NCBI RefSeq assembly: GCF_907165205.1
Contig: NC_058196.1
Span: forward strand, 21,246,501-21,310,500
DNA length: 64,000 nt
Origin: Coccinella septempunctata
Lineage: Eukaryota > Arthropoda > Insecta > Coleoptera > Coccinellidae
Reading direction: 5' to 3'
Made by a program: the position numbers and the translations under genes. Of this stretch, positions 21,554 through 32,034 are shown piece after piece (position 1 is the stretch's first letter; the number at the start of each line of letters is the position of its first letter). The notes below the pieces were generated by a model. That model saw only the letters and a list, made by a program, of their open reading frames with translations. It was not told where the DNA came from and made no database searches.

Positions 21554-23962
21554 ATGTCGCACTACTTGGTGCTAGTTTTCGCGCTTGTTTGGACGCTGGT
21601 GCGATGCAGCTGTCCAACAATGTGCAACTGCAAGAACTACGCGTTGGACGCTACCCAGAACGATTTCTACATGGTGGCTACTTGTGCCAGCCTACCCAGC
21701 AACGTAACGGAAGAGTTGAGCGAAAAACTGAAGGAGTTAACCCTTCTAAACTTGAACGACACGATCGTTGATGAGTTCGAAACGTTTCTAAACTCTCACC
21801 TCCCGAATCTGCGACGTTTATCACTGAGGAACTCTTCGATTTCCCTTGGTAACTTCACAATATCCGCCAACATAACCCATTTGGATTTCTCTGGCAACAA
21901 TTTGGACGCTTGGATACAACCACCAGAAGACAACGCGATTCGCATCTTGGATATATCAAACAACCGAGTAGCTTCACTTCAAAACTATACATTCAGGACT
22001 TTGAACAGTTTGGAAGTGCTGAATATAAGTTTCAATAATGTATCAGTGCTCGAACCTTACACGTTTTCCGAGCTACATAACTTGAAGTGTTTGGACTTGT
22101 CAGGCAATTCAATTGTCCTACTGACACAGAAAGTGTTTCTCCCAGTGATATCTTTACAATATCTGAATTTGAGCAAGAATCACCTCAGTGTTCTGAGTGA
22201 GACATCCTTCGAGGGTCTCAACAAACTACAACAGTTGGACTTATCTTGGAATAACTTGCGAAAGTTAGCCCCTGGTAGTTTGGAGTTACCAGGCTTAGCC
22301 AGATTGTTCTTGGAAGGCAATATCGATCTTGGGAAATCGAGCGATGCTTCAATTCTTGTGGGGACAGGAAGAAAACTGTTGACAGTCGATGCATCCCATT
22401 TAGGACTCCAACAGGTGCCACCCAGTCTGACACCTTCGATAAGAACGTTGAGACTCGAAGGAAACAGAATAAAAAATATAAACTGCGGCGATTTAGATTC
22501 CTATCCCCTTCTCCAAATGCTCGACTTCACCTCGAACTCCATAGATTTCATCGAGGAGGACGCCTTGGGACGACTGGACTCCTTAACGATGCTCATTTTG
22601 AGCGATAACAAGATTCGGGAAATACCTAAGAGTTTACCGGAGAAACTGGAAGTCCTGAGGATAGAAAAGAACGAATTGGAACAAGTAACAGAGGGAGATC
22701 TGCAGGGATTGACGAAGTTGGAAGTGCTGGTCCTGAACGACAATAAAATTAGAATAATTGGGGCCAGGGCTTTCTCCCAGCTGACTTCGCTGGTTACGCT
22801 CGATCTCTCCCGCAACCCAGTCAACGTTCTACAACCGGGATGCCTCCAGGGACCGGTTTATCTGCAAGTATTGCGATTATCCGGGATAGATTTAATTTCT
22901 CCAGCGAAAGATGTATCTTTTCCCCTCACGGCGCCCGAACATTTAATCACTCTAGACTTATCGAAGAGTCCGGGATTAGCCAGGCAATTCCTGTCGGACG
23001 TTGCAGTCCTGGCCGCCTCAAAACGACTGCAGGAATTGGATTTATCGTACACGGACTCCGACGTTATAAGATCGGACCTTCTCCATTATCTACCCCAGCT
23101 GAGAAGTCTTCCCCTGGAGGGTAACAAATTGAATTGCTCGCATCTACGTTGGCTGGGGGCATGGATGAGAAGGCAGGACGACAGGAGACATCGGAACGTA
23201 GCCTGCGCCAGTCCTGCTGACCTCTGGGCGACCCTGCTCGTGGACTTGCCTGAAGAAGAATGCGAGACCTCTAGTGTTCGAAGTATTGTTACGAGAGCCA
23301 CGACTTTGAGATCCTCCGGAGACGGGATTAGTGGAGGAAATTTAATTTTAACGACTGAGAGGAAGACTACAGTCGGGATTGATACCAGCACGTCCACGAT
23401 TGGAGTAAATCAGGATGTCATTCCCGACAAATTACCACCAGAGACGCCTCATGGCCCCCTGACTGTAACAACAGACACGAACGAAATTAATTCGAGGTAC
23501 AGCAAGAAGACAAACAGCATACTCCATCAAAAGGGGAATAACAAGACTGGTATAATCTCGAAGTCGTCGTACAGAACAGTGACGGAGGTTCCAATCGTTC
23601 CAACGCCACGCAGGAAGACAATTAATTCTCCCGGTATAAGATCCAGATCTTCTTACACCAAAGTTAATGACATTGGAACTTACGAGGAGAACCCGCACAA
23701 GGAAAAATCAACAACTCTATACGTGGATATAGTGCCAAACACAGCGACACACTGGAACGGGAAGGCGGACGAGCTGTCTTCCGATGAAAAGGACACTGTT
23801 AAAAACTCTTACCATCCAGGTATGATAATTTTGTTTATGAGCGTTCTGATCGCGTTCGCGGTGGTTGCGATGTTCGCGAGCAAGTTCAACCGAAAGCGGC
23901 AAGTCAGAGAGGATCGCGATATAGAAGTGACCAGCATCCCTAGCATAACGGAACTGTGGTGA
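21554..23962 (+). CDS. Leucine-rich-repeat single-pass membrane protein (802 aa)
   Basis: Residues 1-19 form a hydrophobic signal peptide. Cysteines 20, 24, 26 and 44 make an LRRNT cap. Residues 59 to about 525 hold a run of LRRs with the LxxLxLxxN pattern (for example LEVLNISFNN, LQYLNLSKN, LVTLDLSRN). Cysteines 528, 551 and 570 belong to an LRRCT cap. A Ser/Thr/Lys-rich, poorly conserved-looking stalk follows to about 755, then a membrane span at 757-775, a basic stop-transfer sequence and a short tail ending SITELW. There is no TIR or Ig domain. Many NxS/T sequons suggest a glycosylated ectodomain. The coding frame has no intron. The ATG at 21554 has G at -3 and is the first codon that gives a signal peptide. 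Likely role: cell-surface adhesion or ligand binding, as in other insect LRR membrane proteins; the partner is unknown. I cannot name the orthologue. Confidence 0.93.
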   Translation: MSHYLVLVFALVWTLVRCSCPTMCNCKNYALDATQNDFYMVATCASLPSNVTEELSEKLKELTLLNLNDTIVDEFETFLNSHLPNLRRLSLRNSSISLGNFTISANITHLDFSGNNLDAWIQPPEDNAIRILDISNNRVASLQNYTFRTLNSLEVLNISFNNVSVLEPYTFSELHNLKCLDLSGNSIVLLTQKVFLPVISLQYLNLSKNHLSVLSETSFEGLNKLQQLDLSWNNLRKLAPGSLELPGLARLFLEGNIDLGKSSDASILVGTGRKLLTVDASHLGLQQVPPSLTPSIRTLRLEGNRIKNINCGDLDSYPLLQMLDFTSNSIDFIEEDALGRLDSLTMLILSDNKIREIPKSLPEKLEVLRIEKNELEQVTEGDLQGLTKLEVLVLNDNKIRIIGARAFSQLTSLVTLDLSRNPVNVLQPGCLQGPVYLQVLRLSGIDLISPAKDVSFPLTAPEHLITLDLSKSPGLARQFLSDVAVLAASKRLQELDLSYTDSDVIRSDLLHYLPQLRSLPLEGNKLNCSHLRWLGAWMRRQDDRRHRNVACASPADLWATLLVDLPEEECETSSVRSIVTRATTLRSSGDGISGGNLILTTERKTTVGIDTSTSTIGVNQDVIPDKLPPETPHGPLTVTTDTNEINSRYSKKTNSILHQKGNNKTGIISKSSYRTVTEVPIVPTPRRKTINSPGIRSRSSYTKVNDIGTYEENPHKEKSTTLYVDIVPNTATHWNGKADELSSDEKDTVKNSYHPGMIILFMSVLIAFAVVAMFASKFNRKRQVREDRDIEVTSIPSITELW

Positions 23963-24700
23963 CATCTGCGGGACATAGAAGAAGACCGAACTGTACTCTA
24001 CAACACCACGGAAATGTCCTGAGATTTACCTGTATAGTTGTGATAAAATTTTGTACATTGGAGATTTTTTTCTATTCCGGACTTGTAAAAATTGTAAGAA
24101 ATATAAAACGAGGAAAGAGTGATCCACAAGTTTATTTTGTAATATGGCGATTATTCGGATAATAATGACATTCGGGTCACGAGAATAGTAGTGTGTAATT
24201 TCGACATGATATATATTGATCAGATAATAAGATATTTCTCACTTTATTTTGTGTACTTAAGGAAAACGTTATTGTGATTTTTGCTACTGACTGTACATAA
24301 ATGTTTATATTTATATTATTTATCTGCCAAATTTACTGAGTGTTATGTGACCATTTGGATTTAGAACAAATATATGGACGAAAAAGAGAAGACTTTCAAT
24401 ATTCCGAAAAATCATAAACCATAACTTTTTTCGGATTCATTATTATCTGACAAAATTTATAAAAAACGTCAGATGAAAATCCCAGAGAACAAAAAACTAA
24501 CAGCCAGTTTCATAATCAGTTTCAAAATCCTTTTAATTTTTAAAGTTTGATTTTCAATAGGACAAATTAAAGCTTTAATATTAGAAGTAATTTAAATTTG
24601 ATTATAAATCTGGCTCTTTTCTCTTGCTAAAAGATTTTGTCATTCTATCTGTGTTTGATTTGGCATGTTGTATTTCGAAAACGATAAACATAAATAATAT
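23963..24700 (+). other. 3' UTR and downstream flank of the LRR gene
   Basis: AT-rich sequence follows the TGA at 23960-23962. No canonical AATAAA is seen close to the stop. An ATTAAA lies at 24566-24571, and weaker variants such as AATATA and AATAAG lie nearer, so the cleavage site is uncertain. The first MITE-like end (CAGGGTGAGTCTTTGACT, about 24703) gives an outer limit for unique sequence. Confidence 0.4.
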
Positions 24701-24702
24701 AC

Positions 24703-24722
24703 AGGGTGAGTCTTTGACTGTC
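24703..24722 (+). repeat. Solo terminus of MITE family C
   Basis: The sequence CAGGGTGAGTCTTTGACT is preceded by TA. It matches the preserved end at about 45259 and the arms at 19.6-20.2 kb. Similarity fades quickly downstream, so only the terminus can be assigned. Confidence 0.5.
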
Positions 24723-24729
24723 CCCTTTC

Positions 24730-26825
24730 GTTGAAAATATATTTAACAAACATCAACTGATTCGTAAATCAAAGAATCTTATTCAATTCAATGAATTAAG
24801 TATTTGAATCTTGTGGGTTTTAGTTTAGTAGGTAGGGCATTTTGTCCGATTTTATAAAACGACAAACTAATGAACGCTACTCTTCTTTAGTTTTAGTTGT
24901 TATTATTCAACATTTTTGTTTGACAGAAATGATGAATACAGCTCGCCATTATATTTTTCAACTGCCTGAATTATTTCATTGAGGTGAATCAGACTCTATC
25001 ATTATCGCATTAGTTGTTGTTTGTTAAAGATCTCTCAAATGTCAGGGAAAAATAATTTGATACATATGAAGTTGATATACTCTTTAAGAATAGTCTTGAA
25101 AATTAGGATTGCCATTGAAAAAACTATCGATGATGTCATATTTCAAATTTGGGACACGCTGTATAACATTTTCTTATGTCAAAAAAGGCGAAATTTGAGA
25201 TACTAATTTATTTCAAGTTGAAGACTCGCACTGTATAGTTCACCTTTAGATTTTCATTTGAAATGATCATAGAAATTTTCCTCAGTATCCATGAATTTTT
25301 TTTCAATTCTTCATATTTGATTTAGGTTTGAGAAAATGATTCGGTCAATCCTTCAAGATAAATTTATCTTCATCGAATCAAACTTCAATCAGCATGTAAT
25401 GAAACAAACTGACAAATTGATAAGAGATAAGTATTGATGGCGTTTGAAGATAAAATTATTGTGAAGGTAGTAATAGGAAGCGGTACAAAAACCAAACCAT
25501 ATTTGGGATGCAATGAAATTCGAAAAAAAAATTGACTCGTCGAGGTATTGGACATTGACTTTACTAAAGCTCTGAAGAAAACTTTTCTTTATGTATTTAT
25601 AGAATTTCGAAATTGTGCTTCTTCGTTTTATTTAAGAGCACAAAGTAATATTCAAGAGGAAAAAACTGGTTTTCTCGAAAAACGCAGCTCAACAATTGTA
25701 CTACTGCTTCAGTATATCAGTCAAGTTAAGGCGTGCTTGAAGATAGCTGAGTAATGGGTAAAACTCTTTTTATTGAATGAATTTTGCTATAATTGAAGTT
25801 TTGAACAGACTGAACCTAATACCTTCTTATCAAGGTTTCATGCTATAACTCAAAATATCCTCTTTAGATCCCATATCTTACTCGAAGTACCTTATTATCA
25901 TTTCCACCCAATCCAAGAGATTCTTTTAAAATAATGAATGTAAAACTGAGTGGAAAAAGTTTTTCCAACCTGAGGCATTAAGACAGTGTTACAAGTGCTG
26001 GAATCTGCGAATACGCTCCATATTATTCCATATGGAATGAGAGGCAGAGAATGCAGGAGAGAAAGGTGAGTATGCAATTGGAAGAACCATGTACTGTATG
26101 CTGTTCGTGAAGAGGAATAATTACGCCAACTTTTGAGAACGGTATAACTCCGGAAAAAGTCCCATTATGTTGATTGCAGAGAATCCGAGTATACCTACCT
26201 ACATAATTATCCTTCCTAACATAAAATTGTTCTCGAGTCCTCTCTCGAAGTAATATTTGGTCCTCAGAAGCTGACGTGATTATTCTCATCCACAAATACG
26301 GAATAGCAAAGGCGCACTCAACATTCTAGTATTCACGTGAATAATGAATAGGCAAACTGTGAAATCATGCGGCAGACATAACGAGCGAAAAAAATCGTCA
26401 TCAGGTTTGGATGTTGTGAAGGTTGATATTCTGCGTTTAATGGTATAACTTATGTTGGGTTAATTCATACAGCCTTCTTAAGATCTGATGGTGGGTTTAT
26501 GCAGCATTATTAACAACTGAGACCCAAGAAAGGGAAAGGAGGTTGATTGTTTTGGTGGGTTCATGCAGCGTAAATAAGAAGTAAGACCTAAGATACGAAC
26601 CAATCTTATTGGCAGACGGTAATCAGGTGAATGCCACCCGCCAATGAGATTGTTCCTCTCTGCGTGAACACACCAAAGTAATCGAGAACCTCCTAAGAAC
26701 TAAGACATGAGATGGACAATAAACGGCAACTGTCAGGAACCAGATCTCCATGTTTTGGAAATTTCCCATTTTCCAACATGTCCACTGATGGAACAGATGG
26801 TTGCGGTTCGATCTTACCATCAAAT
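24730..26825. other. No gene recognised
   Basis: About 2 kb of AT-rich DNA with short open frames on both strands and no domain. A degenerate repeated phrase (GGTTTATGCAGC and GGTTCATGCAGC) occurs near 26490 and 26560. Confidence 0.3.
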
Positions 26826-27538
26826 AAGGCTTAACTAATTTTCTTTCCCATTATATGAACATCTGTACGAGGATATATTGAAAAATATATGTTGAGGAAA
26901 GAGATGATAGTCGGGTGGAGCCAAATCTGGTGAATAAGGAGGGTGTTCTAGTAATTCAAACCCTATATCACGAATTTTTTGCATGGCAACATGAGATTTG
27001 TGTGCAGAGGCGTTGTCCTGCAAAAACAAAAGACCATTGTATAGCTATCCGCGTCTTTTCTCTATAATTTTTTCCCGTAAAGTGGTCAGTAATGTCGAGT
27101 ACTAATCTTCGGTTATTGTTCTACCTTTTCCAAAAAATCAATCATGATTACTCCATGGTCATCCTAAAAAACTGAAGCAAGAACTTTTCCAGCAGATTTT
27201 TGGATAAGAAACTACTTAGGTCTTGGAGAACCAGAGTGTCGCCATTTCATCGATTGTTGCTTTGTTTCTGGATCTTAGAAATGTACCCAAGTCTCATCCA
27301 TAGTAACAATTCGGTTTAAGAAGTCTACATCGTTTTCAAATCGAGCACAGATCGAACGCGATGCTTCTACCCTTGCACGCTTTTGGTCAACATTCAAACA
27401 TTTGGGGATCCATTTTGTAGCAATCATTCTCATGTCCAAATTGACGTGAACTATATGATGAACGCGTTCGTATGAAACATTCCGTGCTTCAGATATCTAT
27501 TTTAGTGCAATTCGACGGTCTGATAAAATTATGTCATG

Positions 27539-27542
27539 AACT
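27539..27542. repeat. Target-site duplication, left (AACT)
   Basis: AACT here and at 28931-28934 flank the solo LTR exactly. Removing the LTR and one AACT rejoins the mariner reading frame, which proves the duplication. Confidence 0.9.
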
Positions 27543-27583
27543 TGTAACGTGGTCACCTCGGAGAAAACTTATCTCGAGCGCCA

Positions 27584-27610
27584 GCTATTCTTTTCAATAG
27601 AAAGAATAGC
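27584..27610. other. Perfect 10-bp hairpin inside the LTR
   Basis: GCTATTCTTT and AAAGAATAGC are separated by seven bases. The hairpin sits about 40 bases from the 3' end of the LTR in its sense direction, that is, at the end of U5. Confidence 0.7.
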
Positions 27611-28000
27611 AAACCTACCAGAGAGCTGCTAGTCGGAGACAGAGTTCGCTGTTATCTAGGGTGATAGCGATAACGAAGTAGTCAAAATCAAATTATGTAC
27701 AAGTTTACTCACACCTTCGGAAACTGATTATATATACAACGGAAATATGTGTAGGTATGAAATATGAGTGAATCGATCAGCAAACATACATTCTGGTTCG
27801 ATCCGATCACGAGCACTTTATAAAGTTTATACCGGGTACAGTGAAAAATTAAAGGTGGTTCAATAAAATGCGCCAACCAGAACTGACGAAATTGACACTA
27901 AGGATGACCTCGCGAAGTGAAATGACTTGCTATACGGTATCGGGATCTAATTAATTGTATTTCTCCAGAAATGAAAGAAACACAACCAGGGCGGATCTAC

Positions 28001-28265
28001 TCGAGACTTTTACTCTCTACCCCAAGGGCTAACGCTCCATGACTGATAGCGAAGAAAAGGTCTATTTTTAGCGCAACTACGGGATTTCACTGACGACGAG
28101 CGGTATCTCTTATTCTCTACCCCAAGGGCTTACGCGCCATGACTGATAGAAAAGAAGAAATTTCGGATTCAACACTTATGACGCGGAACGCGGACAGGGG
28201 GGTTGACGGGACTTTCCCTTCAGTACCCCAAGGGCTTACGCGCCATGACTGATAGCGAAGGGAAA
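28001..28265 (-). repeat. Three tandem hairpin motifs in the LTR leader
   Basis: A 32-base core (plus-strand start TACCCCAAGGGCT, end ATGACTGATAG) is repeated at 28018-28049, 28118-28149 and 28224-28255, spaced 100 and 106 bases. Each core is bracketed by complementary flanks whose sequence differs: TTTCCCTTC/GAAGGGAAA for the last copy, and TCT- and AGA-rich pairs for the others. On the sense (minus) strand each core holds a short ATG frame (for example MARKPLG then stop). The same core occurs twice at 52815-52846 and 52920-52951. Confidence 0.8.
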
Positions 28266-28930
28266 AGTCTCGCGAAGCAGGGTAAAGTACGATAAAATAT
28301 AACAGAAAGCGATACAGTACAGCAGTGTCAAAGAATTAACTGGTGTAGGTTAATTAAGAAACTGAACGGTAAAGACGGGGACCTACCTCCTTTATTTCAG
28401 GCACTCGCGGAAAACAAACGAAAACTAAAAACTAATTCCTAAGAGCACTAACTTCGCAACACAAAATTATTTCTAAAATCGTTGAACGGCTTGTCGTGCA
28501 CACAATTAACGTCGAATCGCAGAGAAAAGATAGCACGGATCGTAAAAGCGACTAAAGAGTCAAAGTGAAAAGACTGAAGTAAAAGAGCAGAAGTCAAAAA
28601 GTGCCCGTCGAGGGGGAAAATCTGCTTTTATAGGCAAATCCCCCCACACGTTAAAAATCTGAAAATTCCAGAATGCGACAAGAATGAAAAACGTCGTCAG
28701 ATCCGGTTTATCGCATATCAACATCAGAAAAACGTCGAAATCTTCAACGGCATGCAAGAAAAACAATGTTAAACACAGATAAACGGTTTTTTACATTTAC
28801 TCTGCCTATCGGAATTAATGTACTGAATATTTGAGAATTAAATATTTGCAAAGGCGGAAATTTTAAATGAAAGGAATGCACTAAATTGAACTTCAATTTT
28901 TCTCAGAAAACTGGAGATCATTACATTACA

Positions 28931-28934
28931 AACT
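28931..28934. repeat. Target-site duplication, right (AACT)
   Basis: The partner of 27539-27542. It adjoins the last base of the LTR. Confidence 0.9.
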
Positions 28935-29189
28935 GCATCGATATTTTCGGGGACTGACACAGAAACTGGCCTTTCCGATCGGTCATCATCTTCAATGGAA
29001 AATTTACCTCTTTCGAAGCTTGCAGTTCAATTTTTCACGGTCGCATACGAAGGAAATTGATCAACAAGGGTATTAAGCATATCTTCGTGAATCTGCTTAC
29101 CTCTTAACCCTTTTAAATACAGGTACCTACTTGATGATGGCTCGATACTCCAATTTTTCGATTTTCACAATTTCGGTGGACATCTTCTT

Positions 29190-30380
29190 TCTTTTGATTC
29201 ATTGCGTAACTCTGGTTTACTTTTTTGACCTCAAACTTGACACTGATACTTCTAATGAGTTATTGTTCGTTGCTATGGTAACGCAATATTTGTTATGCAT
29301 GGAACTGGTCTAGGCTAACTAGATATCAATACATCCCCGTACATAATATAAAATACAGTCCTCCGCTGTGTCTGTACGTTTGCGTTAGACTCAAAAAATA
29401 CTGAACGGATTTTCATGCAGTTTTCACCAAAATACAGAATGATTCATGATGAAGATAAGGTGAACAATCTGTTAAGGTTCAGTGAAACTGATAGTGTATG
29501 TTGGGGCAAAAACTTTCATTTGCAACTTCTTTGATCCAGGCTATTCCCAAGGAAATTTGTCACCACGTGTAGCAAATGAATGAACAAATTACACTGACTC
29601 ATACCGTTCAAGAATATCCATCCAACAAACCCCAATCAGACCGATTTTCCGGAGGGATGCCCATGCCACCCCCACAGCGCTAATTAGAACGCTGTAACCA
29701 CGGAAGCAGATACAGGTAGCCCCGTATCGAATTTTTCCATTAATTAAACGGGGAGAACCAGATAGCGATGAAACCCCTTCCTGTGGGGGACGGAAAATGA
29801 ATTATGATTCCGAGTCGTCATCCGATCTGTCAAGACAGGGGGTCCGTGGGACGTCGCGACGCCACCTGGCTTTGTTTTGACACTGGTGCGGATCAGCGTT
29901 GGGGTCTTTGGAGGTCGCCTTGATATATGATGATTGGGACGGTATTGGGGGTTCGGGGAATCCCGGACGTAATTTGGAGGGTGTATCGGGTCCATCGGAT
30001 GATGTATTGTACGGTTGCGAGACCCAGAACACCCCCTGCCCTTTCGGATTCAATCGTTATCGGGGTAGATTGTGGGAGTGAACGTCTCAAGGGTGTATTC
30101 CATGCAAGTTCGATGACGAACAGTTTGGTGAATATTTATTGGGGTAGGTCGATATGAATTCGCAGTGGTAGATCGATTATTTCCCAAGCGGACATGAAGA
30201 AGATTGGAAAATTTACTCACTCTGTTCGACTCTTTGCTGGTTATTGTTATCAATCCAGTTTATGCATAGTTTACAGTTTGATAAGAGGGTTACATTTCAC
30301 TGCGATCTTAAGGTCTATTGTGCCAACCATCAGAGTTGTCCTAATAACAACACCATCTACAGCTAGCCCTTCAGCTCCAG
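29190..30380. other. No gene recognised; GC-rich island at 29.6-30.1 kb
   Basis: Overlapping open frames of 60-83 codons on both strands at 29.74-30.25 kb come from GC-rich composition and show no domain. The block is CpG-bearing and has no second copy in the window, so it may be old unique DNA. Confidence 0.3.
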
Positions 30381-30384
30381 AGCT

Positions 30385-30900
30385 GCAATGAACTGCAGTA
30401 TCGGATAGAGCTTCAGGGAGGCTAAGTCCAAATTTCTCCTATGATTGTCTTGTCCAAGCATTCTTTGCGCAGTCTTGCACTGACGAGGCATTCTATAACC
30501 AGGTGAACAGGAGTTTCCTCCTGTTTCTTACATAATGAAAACTCGTCAGTATCTGATAAGCCCATTCTCATCATATGCTTCCTAAGGAGACAATGTCCTG
30601 TGTGGAAGCGAGTGAGGAAGCGTCACTCATTCTTACTGATATCCAAATACAGTTTCCAAATCCCGATTAACTTTATGGAATGATCCATCACTGCAATATT
30701 CCTCTAGAGCGGTTCTCTTTCGGTAGCATTTGCTATACCACAGAAAAGTTCAGAGCCAAGTGACGTAGGTGCTCCCATTCTGCTGGCCTCTTCGATTCCT
30801 TTGATTCCAGATTGACCAGACTGAAAAAACCTTGTTGTTCTTGCCTATTTCCTCAAGTTTACTCCTGCAGTTCCATATTATCAGTTTCCAGTCGATGACA
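30385..30900 (-). pseudogene. LINE RNase H and C-terminal fragment
   Basis: Read on the minus strand with frameshifts, the piece gives an RNase H tail (GHSGIKG-like near 30800), then a FHTGHCLLRKHMMRMGL segment and a Cys-His motif of the form C-x2-Q-x3-TPVHLVIEC near 30540-30490. These are hallmarks of the C-terminus of R1/I/Jockey-type retrotransposons that encode RNase H. The piece is degraded and 5'-truncated. It resembles 33790-34340 but is not identical to it. Confidence 0.6.
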
Positions 30901-31021
30901 TAGGAGTTCAGTGCTCAACTATCAAAATGGAACACTATGTCACATCCTTGATAGTTTTTTCCAGATTTATGTTCACGAATCTTTCGATTGTAAATATTTC
31001 TAATTAGTTAGTTCATGACTA

Positions 31022-31577
31022 ACTCATATTATTGAAACGATAATTCCTCCGGATTTGTTTTTTTCATTAATATTCATTCTTCCGACGAGCCCGGTTAGGC
31101 GTTTGGAGTACTGTATAGTACTCCTTTCTTTGTATTGTATTTTTTTACCAGAATATGGTCCATTGAGCGAACCCCCTCAACTTGCCCGCGGTCCTTGATG
31201 AATGTTTTCACATTCGACTCGACATTCGATGACTGCGGAAAGTAGTTGAACTTGGGAGCCATGAATTGTTATAGGTGTCTGCAGAGAAAGTGAGGTTTGG
31301 TTCAGTCTTTGCGTGATAGGTGGCGCATCGTTTGAGAATATCTCAAAACGACTCCCCGATATCGCCTGACTACCATCCTCCGTTCGGAAGATTTAGTGCT
31401 ATACTGTACTGACGAGGGAAAATGATCCCGAAACCGGTCTACAGTTGCACTTGGTTGTTTAGATCTCTCTGGGACCTCCTATATTAGTTCATAACTCACA
31501 TTATTGCAACGATAGTTCCTCCGGAATTGTTGTTTCCATTAATATTCATTCTTCCGATGCGCACGGTTAGCTTCCAG
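31022..31577 (+). repeat. Direct repeat of about 85 bp, 470 bp apart
   Basis: The blocks at 31022-31105 and 31492-31577 share CGATAATTCCTCCGGA-like sequence, ATTAATATTCATTCTTCCGA and CGGTTAG. The intervening sequence is noncoding. This could be a local duplication or the remains of paired terminal repeats. Confidence 0.6.
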
Positions 31578-31589
31578 CGCCAAACCCTA

Positions 31590-32030
31590 TTATGGTTTTT
31601 GAATCATCTTTGACAGTATTAAGTTTGGAATTTTGGTAGTGTATTCCTTTTCTCATTTTTCTCTTTCGCATAGCATCGTGTTTAAGTAATTCTTACTTTG
31701 TCAATCATAACATAGCTAGGAATGTATGTAGGTTCGCTGATGACATGTACTTGTTTAGAGAGAACTAAGATCCCTGATTTTTAATTTTCTCATTATATAA
31801 GAATACCTTCCCTAGATATTCTGAGGATGGCCTCATGGGCTACCCCATCACTCACTAGATTTTAAAGGGTGAGATCCACAAGTTTTCTGTTTGGGTGAGT
31901 ACCCAGAGCTTCAGTGATGTGCTTTAGACCGGCTCTCCGCGTATAGTCCGATGACATAGCCTGATGACGAAGTCTCAAGGTCGGAAATCATAAATGCGAT
32001 AAAAAATATGAAGAATGATGAGGTCTAGAC
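31590..32030. other. No gene recognised
   Basis: No domain, repeat boundary or long open frame was found between the direct repeat and the LINE fragment. Confidence 0.3.
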
Positions 32031-32034
32031 GGCA

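Larger units (their letters stand above)
27543..28930 (-). mobile_element. Solo LTR, 1388 bp, inserted in mariner
   Basis: On the plus strand it begins TGTAACGTGG and ends ATGTAATG reversed (CATTACA), the TG...CA form of an LTR. Signals are on the minus strand: a TATAAAAG box at 28632-28625 and AATAAA at 28396-28391, giving a U3-R-U5 order from right to left with a long U5 of over 800 bp. Flanking 4-bp duplications (AACT) suggest a Ty3/gypsy-type integrase. No internal region or second LTR is present, so it arose by LTR-LTR recombination. A partial second copy is at 52765-53255. Confidence 0.88.
26830..29183 (-). pseudogene. Mariner (DD34D) transposase split by a solo LTR
   Basis: Reading the minus strand from ATG at 29183, the translation begins MSTEIVKIEKLEYR and continues through an HTH region to PVSVSVPENIDAV at 28935. 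It resumes at 27542 with HDIILSDRR after the inserted LTR. Further on come the mariner blocks HHIVHVNLDM, MDETWVHF (first Asp) and LQDNASAHKSHV (second Asp), then YSPDLAPPDYHLFP (third Asp). Spacing between the second and third acidic residues is 34, the DD34D signature. Stops, a 4-bp GTAG duplication near 29130 and a lost C-terminus make it dead. No terminal repeats were found. Confidence 0.85.

Noticed and set aside
28018..28255. Primer-binding site for reverse transcription
   Set aside because: The TGGCGCGTAAGCCC string on the minus strand resembles such a site, but it occurs three times inside the LTR, not once just after it.
28001..28265. Self-cleaving ribozyme (hammerhead or twister) in the LTR motif
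   Set aside because: CTGATAG and AAGCCC-like strings caught the eye, but the required hammerhead core CTGATGA...GAAA with a second stem is absent, and the twister core does not fit on either strand.
29744..30253. Several overlapping 60-83 codon frames
   Set aside because: All derive from one GC-rich block and are mutually overlapping; none has a domain.
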